This document shows positions 36,905 through 45,828 of a stretch of DNA of 64,000 nucleotides, piece by piece (the first letter of the stretch is position 1; each line of letters starts with the position of its first letter). The stretch lies in the NCBI GenBank assembly GCA_947500555.1, contig CANMSE010000002.1:744001-808000 (forward strand). Direction: 5' to 3'. The stretch is from an uncultured Fulvivirga sp. Its GTDB lineage: Bacteria; Bacteroidota; Bacteroidia; Cytophagales; Cyclobacteriaceae. Below the pieces are notes generated by a model, which was not told the DNA's origin, made no database searches, and worked only from the letters and a program-made list of their open reading frames with translations. The position numbers and the translations under genes were made by a program.

Positions 36905-38311
36905 ATGAACCCAAAAGACTTAAAAGAAGCCATTAATGAAACCGTTGATCTACTGCTGAGATTGGAAACTCAGCATAGTCAAGAGCCTATCCTTAAATCA
37001 AATGACCCTGAAGAGGTAAAAGATGCATTAGACCATCATCTACCATCAAAATCTAGTCCATTATCTGAGCTACTGTCTTCATTGGAGCAGGAAGTTATCC
37101 CTTACCTGAATAGAAATACAGACCCGAGATTTGCCGCCTATATTACTGGTAGTGGCAATTATGTATCAGCAATTGCTGAGTTCATAAAGTCCTACTTCAA
37201 TCAAAATGCACTTAAGTGGAATAACTCTCCAATAGCCAATGAAATGGAGCAGCTGATTATAAAATGGGTAGCAGAATTTATTGGATTACCTCAGTTCAAC
37301 CAGGGAGTGCTTACTTCTGGTGGTTCCATGTCAAATCTTTTAGCACTTCATTTTGCTTTAGCCTCCAAGTATCCGCAACGAGAAATGGAAGGTTTTTATC
37401 ATTCTAAAAAACTGGTTGTTTATTGTTCAGATCAAACGCATAGTAGTATAGAACGCGCTATGGTTTTCCTGGGACTTGGACGATCATATCTAAGAAAAAT
37501 TTCAGTTGATAGAAATTTTAAAATTGATTTGGAAGAGCTAAATACTACCATTTCAAAGGATATTAATGCAGGCTTGCAACCTTTCGCATTAATCGGGAAT
37601 GCAGGTACTACCAATACGGGGTCAATAGATGATTTAAAAGCACTTGCTTCTGTGGCTAAGGAATATGATCTATGGTATCATGTTGATGGCGCTTATGGTT
37701 TACCTGCACGGAATTTGCCCAAATTAAGAGCGGAATTTAATGGTGTGGAACTGGCTGATTCCGTAATCATTAACCCACATAAATGGATGTATGTCCCTTT
37801 TGAAGCCAGCTGCATTCTTTTGAAAGACATTCCTAAGGCGATCCACTTCGACCCTGATTATTTGTATACAGCAAATAAGAGTACCCGGTGGGAGTCCTCT
37901 GAACATACCATCGAATTATCTAAAGAATTTAAGGCTTTGAAGGTCTGGTTCACACTAAAATATTATGGGACAGATAAGCTAAGTCAATTTGTAGCTCATG
38001 ACATTGAGCTTACCAATTACCTTGCTGAATTATTATCCAGTCATGATCATATTGAGGTGGAGCCAAATCACGCACTTTCCATCGTGTGCTTTAGATATAA
38101 AAATGAGGAATTATCTGATGAGCAAAATGAGAGCCTCAATCAAAAAGCAGTTGCTGAGATAGAAAATGCTGGTGATATATTCATCACCGGCACAAAGTTA
38201 AGAGGCAAAACTTATTTGAGAGCGTATTTCGGAAATCCGAATAGAACACAGGAAGATGTGGACTACATGAAGGATGTAATATTAAAAACGATTGCGCAAA
38301 TATGTAGCTAA
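36905..38311 (+). CDS. PLP-dependent group II decarboxylase-family enzyme
   Basis: A 468-residue fold-type I PLP enzyme of the aromatic amino acid/glutamate decarboxylase family. PLP-lysine K293 lies in INPHKWMYVPF, D261 in HVDGAYG contacts the pyridine nitrogen, and H180 in SDQTHSSIERA stacks on the ring. LTSGGSMSNLLAL is the substrate/PLP phosphate segment. The substrate (aromatic amino acid, glutamate, diaminobutyrate or other) cannot be chosen from sequence. Confidence 0.88.
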   Translation: MNPKDLKEAINETVDLLLRLETQHSQEPILKSNDPEEVKDALDHHLPSKSSPLSELLSSLEQEVIPYLNRNTDPRFAAYITGSGNYVSAIAEFIKSYFNQNALKWNNSPIANEMEQLIIKWVAEFIGLPQFNQGVLTSGGSMSNLLALHFALASKYPQREMEGFYHSKKLVVYCSDQTHSSIERAMVFLGLGRSYLRKISVDRNFKIDLEELNTTISKDINAGLQPFALIGNAGTTNTGSIDDLKALASVAKEYDLWYHVDGAYGLPARNLPKLRAEFNGVELADSVIINPHKWMYVPFEASCILLKDIPKAIHFDPDYLYTANKSTRWESSEHTIELSKEFKALKVWFTLKYYGTDKLSQFVAHDIELTNYLAELLSSHDHIEVEPNHALSIVCFRYKNEELSDEQNESLNQKAVAEIENAGDIFITGTKLRGKTYLRAYFGNPNRTQEDVDYMKDVILKTIAQICS

Positions 38312-38360
38312 CATGAATTCAATGTATGCTTCATAAAACCAAGGAAAAACCTACCCAAAC

Positions 38361-38513
38361 ATCACCGCACCATCACTAAAGCTAAGGCGAATACCGACTA
38401 TGAGCCTACCAATGACATATTTGTTAAAGAAAGTATAAGATTTCATCATGTCTTTTAGATATCTCCTAAATGGGTCGGTATTTCAAACCAATCACTGAGT
38501 TTTTAAGGGTGAT
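38361..38513. repeat. Imperfect inverted-repeat element
   Basis: Nested arms: ATCACC (38361-38366) and AATACCGAC (38390-38398) on the left, GTCGGTATT (38474-38482) and GGTGAT (38508-38513) on the right, with 23 and 25 bases between the arm pairs. There is no ORF. It is part of the 501-bp gap 38312-38812, which holds no gene I can support. It could be a decayed MITE-like element. Confidence 0.45.
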
Positions 38514-38546
38514 TTGATAACTGGCGAATGAGAAATCTCCTTGTTT

Positions 38547-38630
38547 GTCATTTCGTAGCACAGCGGAGAAATCTTAGCCCTTAACATAGGTTTGAGACTT
38601 TCATGATGGCTAAGATCCCTACGGGATGAC
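38547..38630. repeat. Dispersed-repeat-like inverted repeat
   Basis: A left arm 38547-38579 beginning GTCATTTCGTAG and ending GATCTTAGCC-like (AATCTTAGCC) pairs imperfectly with 38608-38630 (GGCTAAGATCCC...GGGATGAC). The wording GTCATTTCG...GAGAAATCT resembles a repeat dispersed through many Bacteroidota genomes. A partial related copy (GTGACCGAGAAATCC) lies near 38682. Confidence 0.55.
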
Positions 38631-38812
38631 TTGCTAACTGAATGTACTCATCACCCGAAAGCACCTTGAGTCTAGCGTAGGGTGACCGAGAAATCCTTTG
38701 CGATAATTTAGCTCTAACTATTCGTCACTCTGAATCCGGACACTAGTCTGAAAGACAATTTTTATTTATTTTAAATCGAACTCACGTTAATTAGAATATA
38801 AAACAATTACTC

Positions 38813-39217
38813 ATGGATCATAAATTAGCAAGCCTAAAATCAGTCATTCGGACAAAAAAATTTGATGCAGCAAGAGAATTTTATCATTCTATATTGGAAC
38901 TTGAAATTGTCGAAGAGTATGATGATGGGAATGGCTCCAGGGGATGTATACTTTCTTTGCAGGGAGCTGGCGCATTTATCGAAATTTCTGAAATAAAACC
39001 AAATCACAGTTACTATCAGTCTGCTTTCAATAAATCAATCGAAAGTGACAAGATTGATATTCAGATTAGAACAAATACTATCCAATATTGGGCAAGCAAA
39101 CTAGAGGGTATTTGGGAATCCAGAGGGCCCATAGATCGGCCTTGGGGATCAAAATATCTTTATCTGAGAGATCCTGATGGCCTGCATATCATCATCTATG
39201 AGGAGAAGTCACAATAG
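38813..39217 (+). CDS. VOC/glyoxalase-fold protein
   Basis: Small protein of 134 residues with the vicinal-oxygen-chelate fold: KSVIRTKKFDAAREFYHSIL near the N-terminus, GCILSLQGAGAFIEISE in the middle, and the closing GSKYLYLRDPDGLHIIIYEE, where the metal-binding Glu is expected. The family covers glyoxalases, dioxygenases and resistance proteins; no specific activity can be assigned. It stands alone after the repeat-bearing gap. Confidence 0.82.
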   Translation: MDHKLASLKSVIRTKKFDAAREFYHSILELEIVEEYDDGNGSRGCILSLQGAGAFIEISEIKPNHSYYQSAFNKSIESDKIDIQIRTNTIQYWASKLEGIWESRGPIDRPWGSKYLYLRDPDGLHIIIYEEKSQ

Positions 39218-39265
39218 CCACTCTTAGAGTGACCATTCTAATGTGAAGTAAATCGGGTTCTACTC

Positions 39266-39634
39266 TTATAACCAGTTTCCAACTTCCTTATCAAAAGCTT
39301 CTCTGGTAAGCTCTTTGTTAACAAACTCATCCACAATACCTGGCTTTACGCCCAATTTCCCAGCAAGTTCCTTACAAAACTCAAGTTCAGTTTCATGCAC
39401 CTCTTTATCTGCTTTCATCACTTTTAATGCAAGAAACATCATCTCTTCTTTGTCAACTATTTTTTCAGGAGCCATCTCCTCAGGATTTTCCACAAGTAAT
39501 TTGAACTCTTTTGGATCAAGTTTATTCTCATTGACAAAGTCCATTAACAGGGCTTTTTCTGATTTATGAAATTTACCATCCACTTTTGCGAGATAGATCA
39601 AAATATTCAGCTTCCTTCTTACAACGTCATTCAT
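39266..39634 (-). CDS. TerB-like protein at end of che operon
   Basis: Small helical protein of 122 residues resembling the TerB/DjlA N-terminal domain: LNILIYLAKVDGKFHKSEKA and LKVMKADKEVHETELEFCKE are its two acidic, possibly metal-binding repeats. It starts 14 bp after the cheR stop on the same strand, so it is probably the last gene of the chemotaxis operon. TerB-like domains are not a standard chemotaxis component. Role unknown. Confidence 0.75.
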   Translation of the reverse strand: MNDVVRRKLNILIYLAKVDGKFHKSEKALLMDFVNENKLDPKEFKLLVENPEEMAPEKIVDKEEMMFLALKVMKADKEVHETELEFCKELAGKLGVKPGIVDEFVNKELTREAFDKEVGNWL

Positions 39635-39648
39635 GATTATGTTATTAG

Positions 39649-40470
39649 TTAATTAATTCTTCTAAAAATTTTCTGTTTCAAGTCAAAGAAATCAAATCTT
39701 GTTTTATCTATGATTGGCACTAAAGCGTCAAAAAAGCCTATAATTAATAAGCCGCCAGGATTTAAGCATTCATAAAACTTATCTAATACTAACTTCTTAG
39801 CCTCACCATCGAAATAGATCATGACATTCCTACAAAAAATGATATCGTACTTGTTATTGTTCTTATCGGTAATGAGATTATTCAAGTCAAATTTCACATT
39901 CCTGACAAGAGATTTATCCATCAACCCCAGTTTTTCCTCTTTAGAGTAGTAGTCTGAAAGAGATCCTGAATCATTATATTTTTTATAATTATGCTCGTAA
40001 TCTGCTAGTTTCAAAACATGATAAGCTCCTTTTTGCGCTTGCTCTAATGCATCGCTATTCATATCAGAAGCAAAAGAGGTCACCCTATTATCTAGACCCA
40101 ATTCCTTTAGTAATATATTGAAAGTATATACTTCCTCACCTGTAGAGCAGCCAGCATGCCAGACTTTTATTCTTCTTTTTTCTTCAAGTATTGCTGGTAA
40201 TATAGTTTTTAAGCTAACCCAAAATGGTGGGTCTCTAAACATAGAAGTAAGACCGACAGACAATTCATTAACGAATAAATGAACAAAGCCAGCTTCCTTT
40301 AGAACTTTGACCCAAAGCTCATGTACAGAATTCAACTTAAAAACGGAAAGTGATCTCAGCACTCTTCTTTTTAAAGATTTGGGCTCATAACACGTAAAAT
40401 CTATACCATGCCGTTGCATGATGGCAGCCGTGAGTGAATTTATCTCTTCTTCCGTTATGTCTATCCTCAT
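39649..40470 (-). CDS. cheR: Chemotaxis protein methyltransferase CheR
   Basis: SAM-dependent methyltransferase of 273 residues that methylates glutamates on the chemoreceptor. An N-terminal helical domain carries KSLKRRVLRSL; the SAM site is WHAGCSTGEEVY at residues 104-115, and IIFCRNVMIYFD marks the catalytic domain. The start overlaps the stop of the PAS/GAF sensor (ATGA). No C-terminal TPR or pentapeptide-binding extension is present, in keeping with a receptor that lacks a terminal pentapeptide. Confidence 0.95.
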   Translation of the reverse strand: MRIDITEEEINSLTAAIMQRHGIDFTCYEPKSLKRRVLRSLSVFKLNSVHELWVKVLKEAGFVHLFVNELSVGLTSMFRDPPFWVSLKTILPAILEEKRRIKVWHAGCSTGEEVYTFNILLKELGLDNRVTSFASDMNSDALEQAQKGAYHVLKLADYEHNYKKYNDSGSLSDYYSKEEKLGLMDKSLVRNVKFDLNNLITDKNNNKYDIIFCRNVMIYFDGEAKKLVLDKFYECLNPGGLLIIGFFDALVPIIDKTRFDFFDLKQKIFRRIN

Positions 40471-43358
40471 TGCTTTGTACTATGTGCCAACACAGTTTTA
40501 CCATCTATTAAAACCACTATAGTTTTGATCAATATATTATCCTCATTAAACACAGGATTGAAAATAGCTTTGATCGTTTTTTTATCTCCATGTTTAGTCA
40601 CAAAAGGTAGTATCTCTTCAAATGGATCACTGGCACCAAGTTTATCACTCAACAAATTGATTTCGTTTTTAGTCATTATCTCTTTGTCAAGGAAAAAATC
40701 TAGTGTCTTTTGCCTTAAGTCAAGTCGTTTGTATCCAAATTCTGTAAGGAACTTATCATTTGCTGTTTTAAATATGCCATCCTTACTGAGTTCTATGGTT
40801 GGCATAGCATTCTTAAGTGCATTTACAGTTTGTGTCAAATCAAGTATCCTTTCTTTATCTCGAGTATTGAATAGCGCAAACATCATTACCTTGACAGGCT
40901 TTCCTGTCGTATCCAAAATAGGATTAAGAGTTCCAGTCAACCACATCGATTCCCCGACTTTTGACTTCTGTTTAAACTCCCCATTGAAATAGTTTCCTGC
41001 GTTGAGGCTCAACCAAATCATCTTTGTTTGTGGTTTATCCAGCTCATCTTCATGAAGCAAAAACTCATAGTTTTTACCAACTAATTCTTCACTGGAATAT
41101 CCAGACATATCCAAATAAACCTGATTGACGTAACTGATTTGACCCTGCATATCAAATTCCAGTGAAGCTACAGTCTTATCTATTGTTTCTAGATGTGATT
41201 TTATTTCCGTTTGTATTAAGCTTTCACGTTGCAATTCCCTCTCTAAAGTGATGTCAGTAGCAAACTTTACTACTTTTATAGCTTCACCTCTTATATCATA
41301 AATAGGATTGTAAATACCTTTAAGCCAAATTTCTTTGCCATTCTTTCCTATTCGTTTAAACTCGTCACTTACAAATTCCCTTTCTCCAAGTTTTTCCCAA
41401 AATTCTTTGTAATTATTTGACGATGCTTCTTCTTCTGTAACGAATATCTTATGGTGCTTTCCTATAACCTCCTCAGATGTATATCCGAAAATGTTTAGAA
41501 AATTCTCATTTGCATCAAGGATATTCCCTTGCATATCAAATTCGATTATGGCATTAGAGCGGCTTATAGCGTCTAGTTTATGACGGAAGTCCAATGCCTT
41601 AGCCTTGGTTTCTGTAATGTTAGCCTGGATAGAAACAAACTTATCCAGATTGTTATCTGCATCGAACACCGGGTTAATTGCCAAGGAAATCCAGTAGGAG
41701 TTACCTGATTTATCGTAATTGAGTATCTCTTCGTAAAGCGCTTCTTTTTTTCTCAGCTTTTCACCTATTCTTTCTATGGTCTCTTTATCTGTATCTTCTC
41801 CTTGTAGTACCGATCCAGGGCGTTTGCCAATCATATCTTCGGGCGTATAGCCGGTCAAACGTGTAAAGCCTCTATTCACATATTCGGTAATGCCCATGGC
41901 ATTCGTAATAATCACAGAATTGTCAGTATTGTTTGCCACCAATGAAAGACGTTCAAATTCAGCTTGTTTGGACTTTCTTTCCGTTACATCGGTACATAAC
42001 ATCAGAATCTTTTGAAAGTCGCCTTTATTGTCCAGAACTATGGAGTAGTCTGTGCTCAACCATATTTTCTGATTGGAGCTTGTTCTTACTTCAAACTCAA
42101 GTCTAATATTTTGTCCCTCTTTTAATTGCAACCAATGTTCGGAATCTCTCTTAGGCAAAAGATTTTCCTGATGCTCTTGAAGTTGTTGAAGCGTATACCC
42201 TAAACCTTCCAACAGAGTATCGTTGGCAGTCAATAAATTTCGATTGGAATCAAACTCAGCCAACCCCTGTGACGAATCAATAGCTCTGAACAGGCCTTTA
42301 AGTTCTGCCTGATTTCTTGTCATCTCTTCTTGGGTGGCTTGCAGTTCTTCCATATTCTGCTTCATCTCCTCTTCTCTGGATTGAAGTTCCTGAGACATTT
42401 CCTGAGACTTCTCTAATAGTAACCTGGTATTTTCATTATTCTTTACGGAGGCTACTGCTGAAGCAATATTTTCAGCTAGCTCACTCAAAAAATCAATTTC
42501 ATAAGTTTCTAAAGCGTTGAAAGAGGCCAGCTCAATTGCTCCATAGAACTTGTCATTAACCATCAATGGTATGATAACTACATTCTGTGGTGTCGATTCT
42601 CCTAATCCGGAGGTGATATTGACATAGTCATCTGGAATATCGGTCAGATAAATAATACTTTTTTCTAGCATCACTTGTCCCAAAAGCCCCTGGCCTTCTT
42701 CTATTCTTGACTCTGTAAACTTCTTTCGATTATAAGCATAACAAGCCGTGAGCTCCATATATCGGCTACCATCAGCATCTTCATGAGCTATAAAGAACCC
42801 TCCCTGGTTCACGTCTGTATATTTCACCAAGTTGGCCAGCATTCTATCGCTCATCTGGTCAAGGTTATGATTGTCGATTCTCAACAACTCACTGAACTTA
42901 GCCAAGCCTTCGTTTTTCCAGTTTCGCTTACGTTCTTCTTCTATGTAGTCATGCTGCTTTTCCGACAAAGAGGCCAGTGTAGACCCTACAGTACTACTCG
43001 GGTCTATATGTTTAAACTCATAATTCTCCTCTCCGAGATTCTTGACAAAATCCACAGTTTCTTCCAATTTCTGGTGAAGTGATAATATGTGTTTGGTGGT
43101 CTCTTTAGTTTCATCCTCTTTGGTCAAATCAGGAAGTTGATCATTGTCCAACTGCTCGGCTACCTTTCTTACATATCTCGCTCTACGAGCCAAAAGACTT
43201 ATAATCAAAATAGAAAAAGCAAATACAGAGATAAGCGATAACAGCAACACATATTTACTTACACCAAGTAGGATCAAAACTATTCCACTCGTGGCTGCCA
43301 CTAACTGAATAGCCAAAAGTACCTTGGCTCTACGCCCTATATCTCTCAGGTTTACCAT
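40467..43358 (-). CDS. Membrane GAF/multi-PAS sensor without output domain (che operon)
   Basis: A 963-residue sensor. Two N-terminal helices (about 12-34 and 37-58) are followed by a GAF domain (about 150-305, EGQGLLGQVMLEKS, VIIPLMVNDKFYGAIELASF), a coiled coil (about 315-350, SREEEMKQNMEELQATQEEM) and five PAS domains to the end (about 355-955, including GKHHKIFVTEEE). There is no kinase, cyclase, GGDEF or MCP domain. It sits between cheC (1-bp gap) and cheR (4-bp overlap), so it is a genuine operon member. It is paralogous along its whole length to the 52016-54889 protein. It may feed into the soluble receptor array. Confidence 0.88.
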   Translation of the reverse strand: MVNLRDIGRRAKVLLAIQLVAATSGIVLILLGVSKYVLLLSLISVFAFSILIISLLARRARYVRKVAEQLDNDQLPDLTKEDETKETTKHILSLHQKLEETVDFVKNLGEENYEFKHIDPSSTVGSTLASLSEKQHDYIEEERKRNWKNEGLAKFSELLRIDNHNLDQMSDRMLANLVKYTDVNQGGFFIAHEDADGSRYMELTACYAYNRKKFTESRIEEGQGLLGQVMLEKSIIYLTDIPDDYVNITSGLGESTPQNVVIIPLMVNDKFYGAIELASFNALETYEIDFLSELAENIASAVASVKNNENTRLLLEKSQEMSQELQSREEEMKQNMEELQATQEEMTRNQAELKGLFRAIDSSQGLAEFDSNRNLLTANDTLLEGLGYTLQQLQEHQENLLPKRDSEHWLQLKEGQNIRLEFEVRTSSNQKIWLSTDYSIVLDNKGDFQKILMLCTDVTERKSKQAEFERLSLVANNTDNSVIITNAMGITEYVNRGFTRLTGYTPEDMIGKRPGSVLQGEDTDKETIERIGEKLRKKEALYEEILNYDKSGNSYWISLAINPVFDADNNLDKFVSIQANITETKAKALDFRHKLDAISRSNAIIEFDMQGNILDANENFLNIFGYTSEEVIGKHHKIFVTEEEASSNNYKEFWEKLGEREFVSDEFKRIGKNGKEIWLKGIYNPIYDIRGEAIKVVKFATDITLERELQRESLIQTEIKSHLETIDKTVASLEFDMQGQISYVNQVYLDMSGYSSEELVGKNYEFLLHEDELDKPQTKMIWLSLNAGNYFNGEFKQKSKVGESMWLTGTLNPILDTTGKPVKVMMFALFNTRDKERILDLTQTVNALKNAMPTIELSKDGIFKTANDKFLTEFGYKRLDLRQKTLDFFLDKEIMTKNEINLLSDKLGASDPFEEILPFVTKHGDKKTIKAIFNPVFNEDNILIKTIVVLIDGKTVLAHSTKQ

Positions 43359-43359
43359 A

Positions 43360-43941
43360 CTATTGAAGTTCAGTTTTTATCAATTGAGCTACATCTTTAT
43401 GCATTTTCCATATAAACATTGGCGAAATCATTTTATACCCCTCAAACATGAAGTTTGTATGAGCAAGCAGATAATATTCATCTTCACTTTTTTGCATTAC
43501 CTCATCAAGGTCATGTATATTCTCGACCTCAAAAAATTGAGGCACATCCCCATAAATTTTGACTTCAAGTGTATTGGAGAGTTGTGTAATAACAGTGGCA
43601 GAAAGTATATTATCGATCTCTTTTAAAATGACGGAGTCCTCTAAAGAACTATTGTTACCAAAAGCTGCTAAACTCATTCTGGCAATTATTGTCTTTTCTT
43701 CTTCATCAAAAATTAAGTAGCTAGCACCTGATATCTCTCCAATAATATCGGTTTGAAGTATAGTCAGCTTTTTTGAAGGGTCGAATTTCTCCGCTATATA
43801 GTCATGATCATTGCTGAATTCTATATGAGTACTCTCAATAGCTACTGCCTGACCTGTCAATGAAGAGAATGATGTAGCCGCCTCATGATGACCCAGGTTG
43901 ATCACCTCTCTCATTATTTCTATTTCTTTACTTTTCAGCAT
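43360..43941 (-). CDS. cheC: CheC-like CheY-phosphate phosphatase
   Basis: A 193-residue CheC/CheX/FliY-family protein. Both active-site motifs are present: E12/N15 in MREVINLGHHEAATSFSSLTG (read MREVINLGHHEA) and E108/N111 in LKEIDNILSA, the E-x2-N pairs that dephosphorylate CheY-P. Two-site architecture and length fit CheC. cheD is in the same operon, and CheC-CheD binding is known in other bacteria. It starts 11 bp after the cheA stop. Confidence 0.85.
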   Translation of the reverse strand: MLKSKEIEIMREVINLGHHEAATSFSSLTGQAVAIESTHIEFSNDHDYIAEKFDPSKKLTILQTDIIGEISGASYLIFDEEEKTIIARMSLAAFGNNSSLEDSVILKEIDNILSATVITQLSNTLEVKIYGDVPQFFEVENIHDLDEVMQKSEDEYYLLAHTNFMFEGYKMISPMFIWKMHKDVAQLIKTELQ

Positions 43942-43952
43942 TATTATCTAGA

Positions 43953-45797
43953 TTAAAAATTTGAAACAGTGCTTTTGGATGAAAAGCTTTTTGAAAAAAT
44001 CATATTACATATAGCCGACACATTTAAGACCAGGCAGACATGACCATTTCCCATAATGGTGACTCCATTAACAAGTTTGACCTTGTCAAAAGGTTTCATC
44101 AATGGTTTTTCAACAATCTCCTTTTGCTGCAGCAGTTTATCCACCACAATTCCTACTGTTCTGTTATTATAGGATACTATTACAATGTCCAGCTTCTTCT
44201 CGGGATGGAGTTCATCATAACTGCGATGAAGTAACTTTTCATTGTACACCGATTGATTTTGGTTAAGACCAAAAACATCTTTGAGAAAAACCACAGAGAT
44301 GGTGTTCCCCAGGTAAGTGGCTACCAAGCCATTTGAAACCTTATGAATATCAGCCTTATATAATGACACAACCGCTTCGGTGTAGGATAGTGGGATAGCA
44401 TAGGTTTCACTAGATAGCTCAAGGAGCAATGTCCCTTTTACAGCCATCGAAGATGGCAATCTCAATGAGATTGTTGTACCAACACCTTGTTCAGTATCAA
44501 CTGAAATATCACCCCCTATCGAATCCATGGCTTTCTTCACCACGTCCATACCTACTCCTCTACCCGAAATTGAGGTAACCTGTTCCATAGTACTGAAGCC
44601 TGGTTCAAAAATCATCAAAACAATATCTTTATCAGACATTTGCTTCGCGTCCTCTTCCGTTACCAATCCATTTTTAATGGCTTTTTTCCTTACTGTAGAT
44701 GCATCAATACCCTTTCCATCATCCTTTATTTCAATTACCACAACATCGCTCTCACTATAAGCATTTAGTGTAATTACACCTTCTTCCTTTTTGCCGACCT
44801 TTTTGCGTTCTTCAGGAGTTTCAACTCCATGCCCAACTGAATTTCGAATGAGGTGAATTAATGAATCACTAATTATCTGAAGGATGTTTCTGTCAATCTC
44901 AGTTTCCGTTCCCGACAAATTAAGAGTGGCTTTCTTCTTTTCAGATGAAGCCGCATCCCTAACTACGCGATGAAACTTATTGAATAAGAACCCGACCTGG
45001 ACAAGTCGAACATCCATTACAGAATACTGTAGATCAGAAGATATCCTGTTTAATCTTGCGTATTCATTGGCATTAACCATTCCTGAATTGGCCGCAATGA
45101 TTCTATCTCTCTCAATGACCAATTCTCCCACCAGATTCAGAAGGTTATCGAGCTTTCTTACTGGCACCTGTACTAAATCTGAGAAGCTTATTTTAGTATC
45201 TTTTGGTTCTTCAGGTTGTTGAGACTTCTCTTGCTGCTTACTATCATCTATTGACACTACTTCAGCGTCTTCCACTGCGGGAGGCGCTGTTTTAGCGGAT
45301 GACTTAGGTTTGATTTCAGTTTCAGGTTCTTTTTTCTTCGAATTAGGTTTTTTAGCTTTTTCTGGTTTCTCTTTTACTTCCTCTGCTTTTATTTCAGTTT
45401 CTTCGGTTTCCTCTTCTTTACTATTCTTAAGTAATACCTCAAGCTTTGTCTTTATACCTCTAAAACGTACTGTTTTATCATCTTTTACAGCATTGACTAA
45501 TTCTCCTAATGTATCAATAGCTTTGAAAAGGGTTGTAAAAATGCTATCATCCAATGACAGTTTTCCTTCACGAACTTCTCCAAAAAGATCTTCCAGTACG
45601 TGAGCAAAATTTCCAACGTTTTTGAACCCCATGCCAGCGGCATTGCCTTTCAATGTATGAGTAATTCGAAAAATAGCATCTATTGATTTTTTATCATCAG
45701 GCTTTTTTTCCAGCTGTGTGAGCAGACGGTTCAGTTCCTCATGATTTTCGAGAGCTTCTGCTAGAAATATCTCTTTGTACTCTTCTTCTTTTGACAT
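43953..45797 (-). CDS. cheA: Chemotaxis histidine kinase CheA
   Basis: A 614-residue CheA. The P1 phosphotransfer domain has H47 in ITHTLKGNAAG. Residues about 130-215 are a Lys/Glu/Pro-rich linker with no recognisable P2 domain. P3 dimerisation (LDNLLNLVGELVIERDRI), P4 ATPase (LIHLIRNSVGHGVETPEER, IEIKDDGKGID, GRGVGMDVVKKAMDSIGG) and P5 CheW-like (about 480-610) follow. It transfers phosphate to the operon's CheY and CheB. Lies between cheB (31-bp gap) and cheC. Confidence 0.96.
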   Translation of the reverse strand: MSKEEEYKEIFLAEALENHEELNRLLTQLEKKPDDKKSIDAIFRITHTLKGNAAGMGFKNVGNFAHVLEDLFGEVREGKLSLDDSIFTTLFKAIDTLGELVNAVKDDKTVRFRGIKTKLEVLLKNSKEEETEETEIKAEEVKEKPEKAKKPNSKKKEPETEIKPKSSAKTAPPAVEDAEVVSIDDSKQQEKSQQPEEPKDTKISFSDLVQVPVRKLDNLLNLVGELVIERDRIIAANSGMVNANEYARLNRISSDLQYSVMDVRLVQVGFLFNKFHRVVRDAASSEKKKATLNLSGTETEIDRNILQIISDSLIHLIRNSVGHGVETPEERKKVGKKEEGVITLNAYSESDVVVIEIKDDGKGIDASTVRKKAIKNGLVTEEDAKQMSDKDIVLMIFEPGFSTMEQVTSISGRGVGMDVVKKAMDSIGGDISVDTEQGVGTTISLRLPSSMAVKGTLLLELSSETYAIPLSYTEAVVSLYKADIHKVSNGLVATYLGNTISVVFLKDVFGLNQNQSVYNEKLLHRSYDELHPEKKLDIVIVSYNNRTVGIVVDKLLQQKEIVEKPLMKPFDKVKLVNGVTIMGNGHVCLVLNVSAICNMIFSKSFSSKSTVSNF

Positions 45798-45828
45798 AGC
45801 GTTTAAGCTTTATTTTTTATGTTCTGAG

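Noticed and set aside
40467..43358. Calling the two GAF/PAS proteins histidine kinases
   Set aside because: No DHp His box, N-box or G-boxes occur anywhere; the C-terminus ends in a PAS domain.
45310..45603. Long plus-strand ORF opposite cheA
   Set aside because: It mirrors the Lys/Glu-rich CheA linker, giving a Ser/Phe-rich low-complexity product; a shadow of a real gene.
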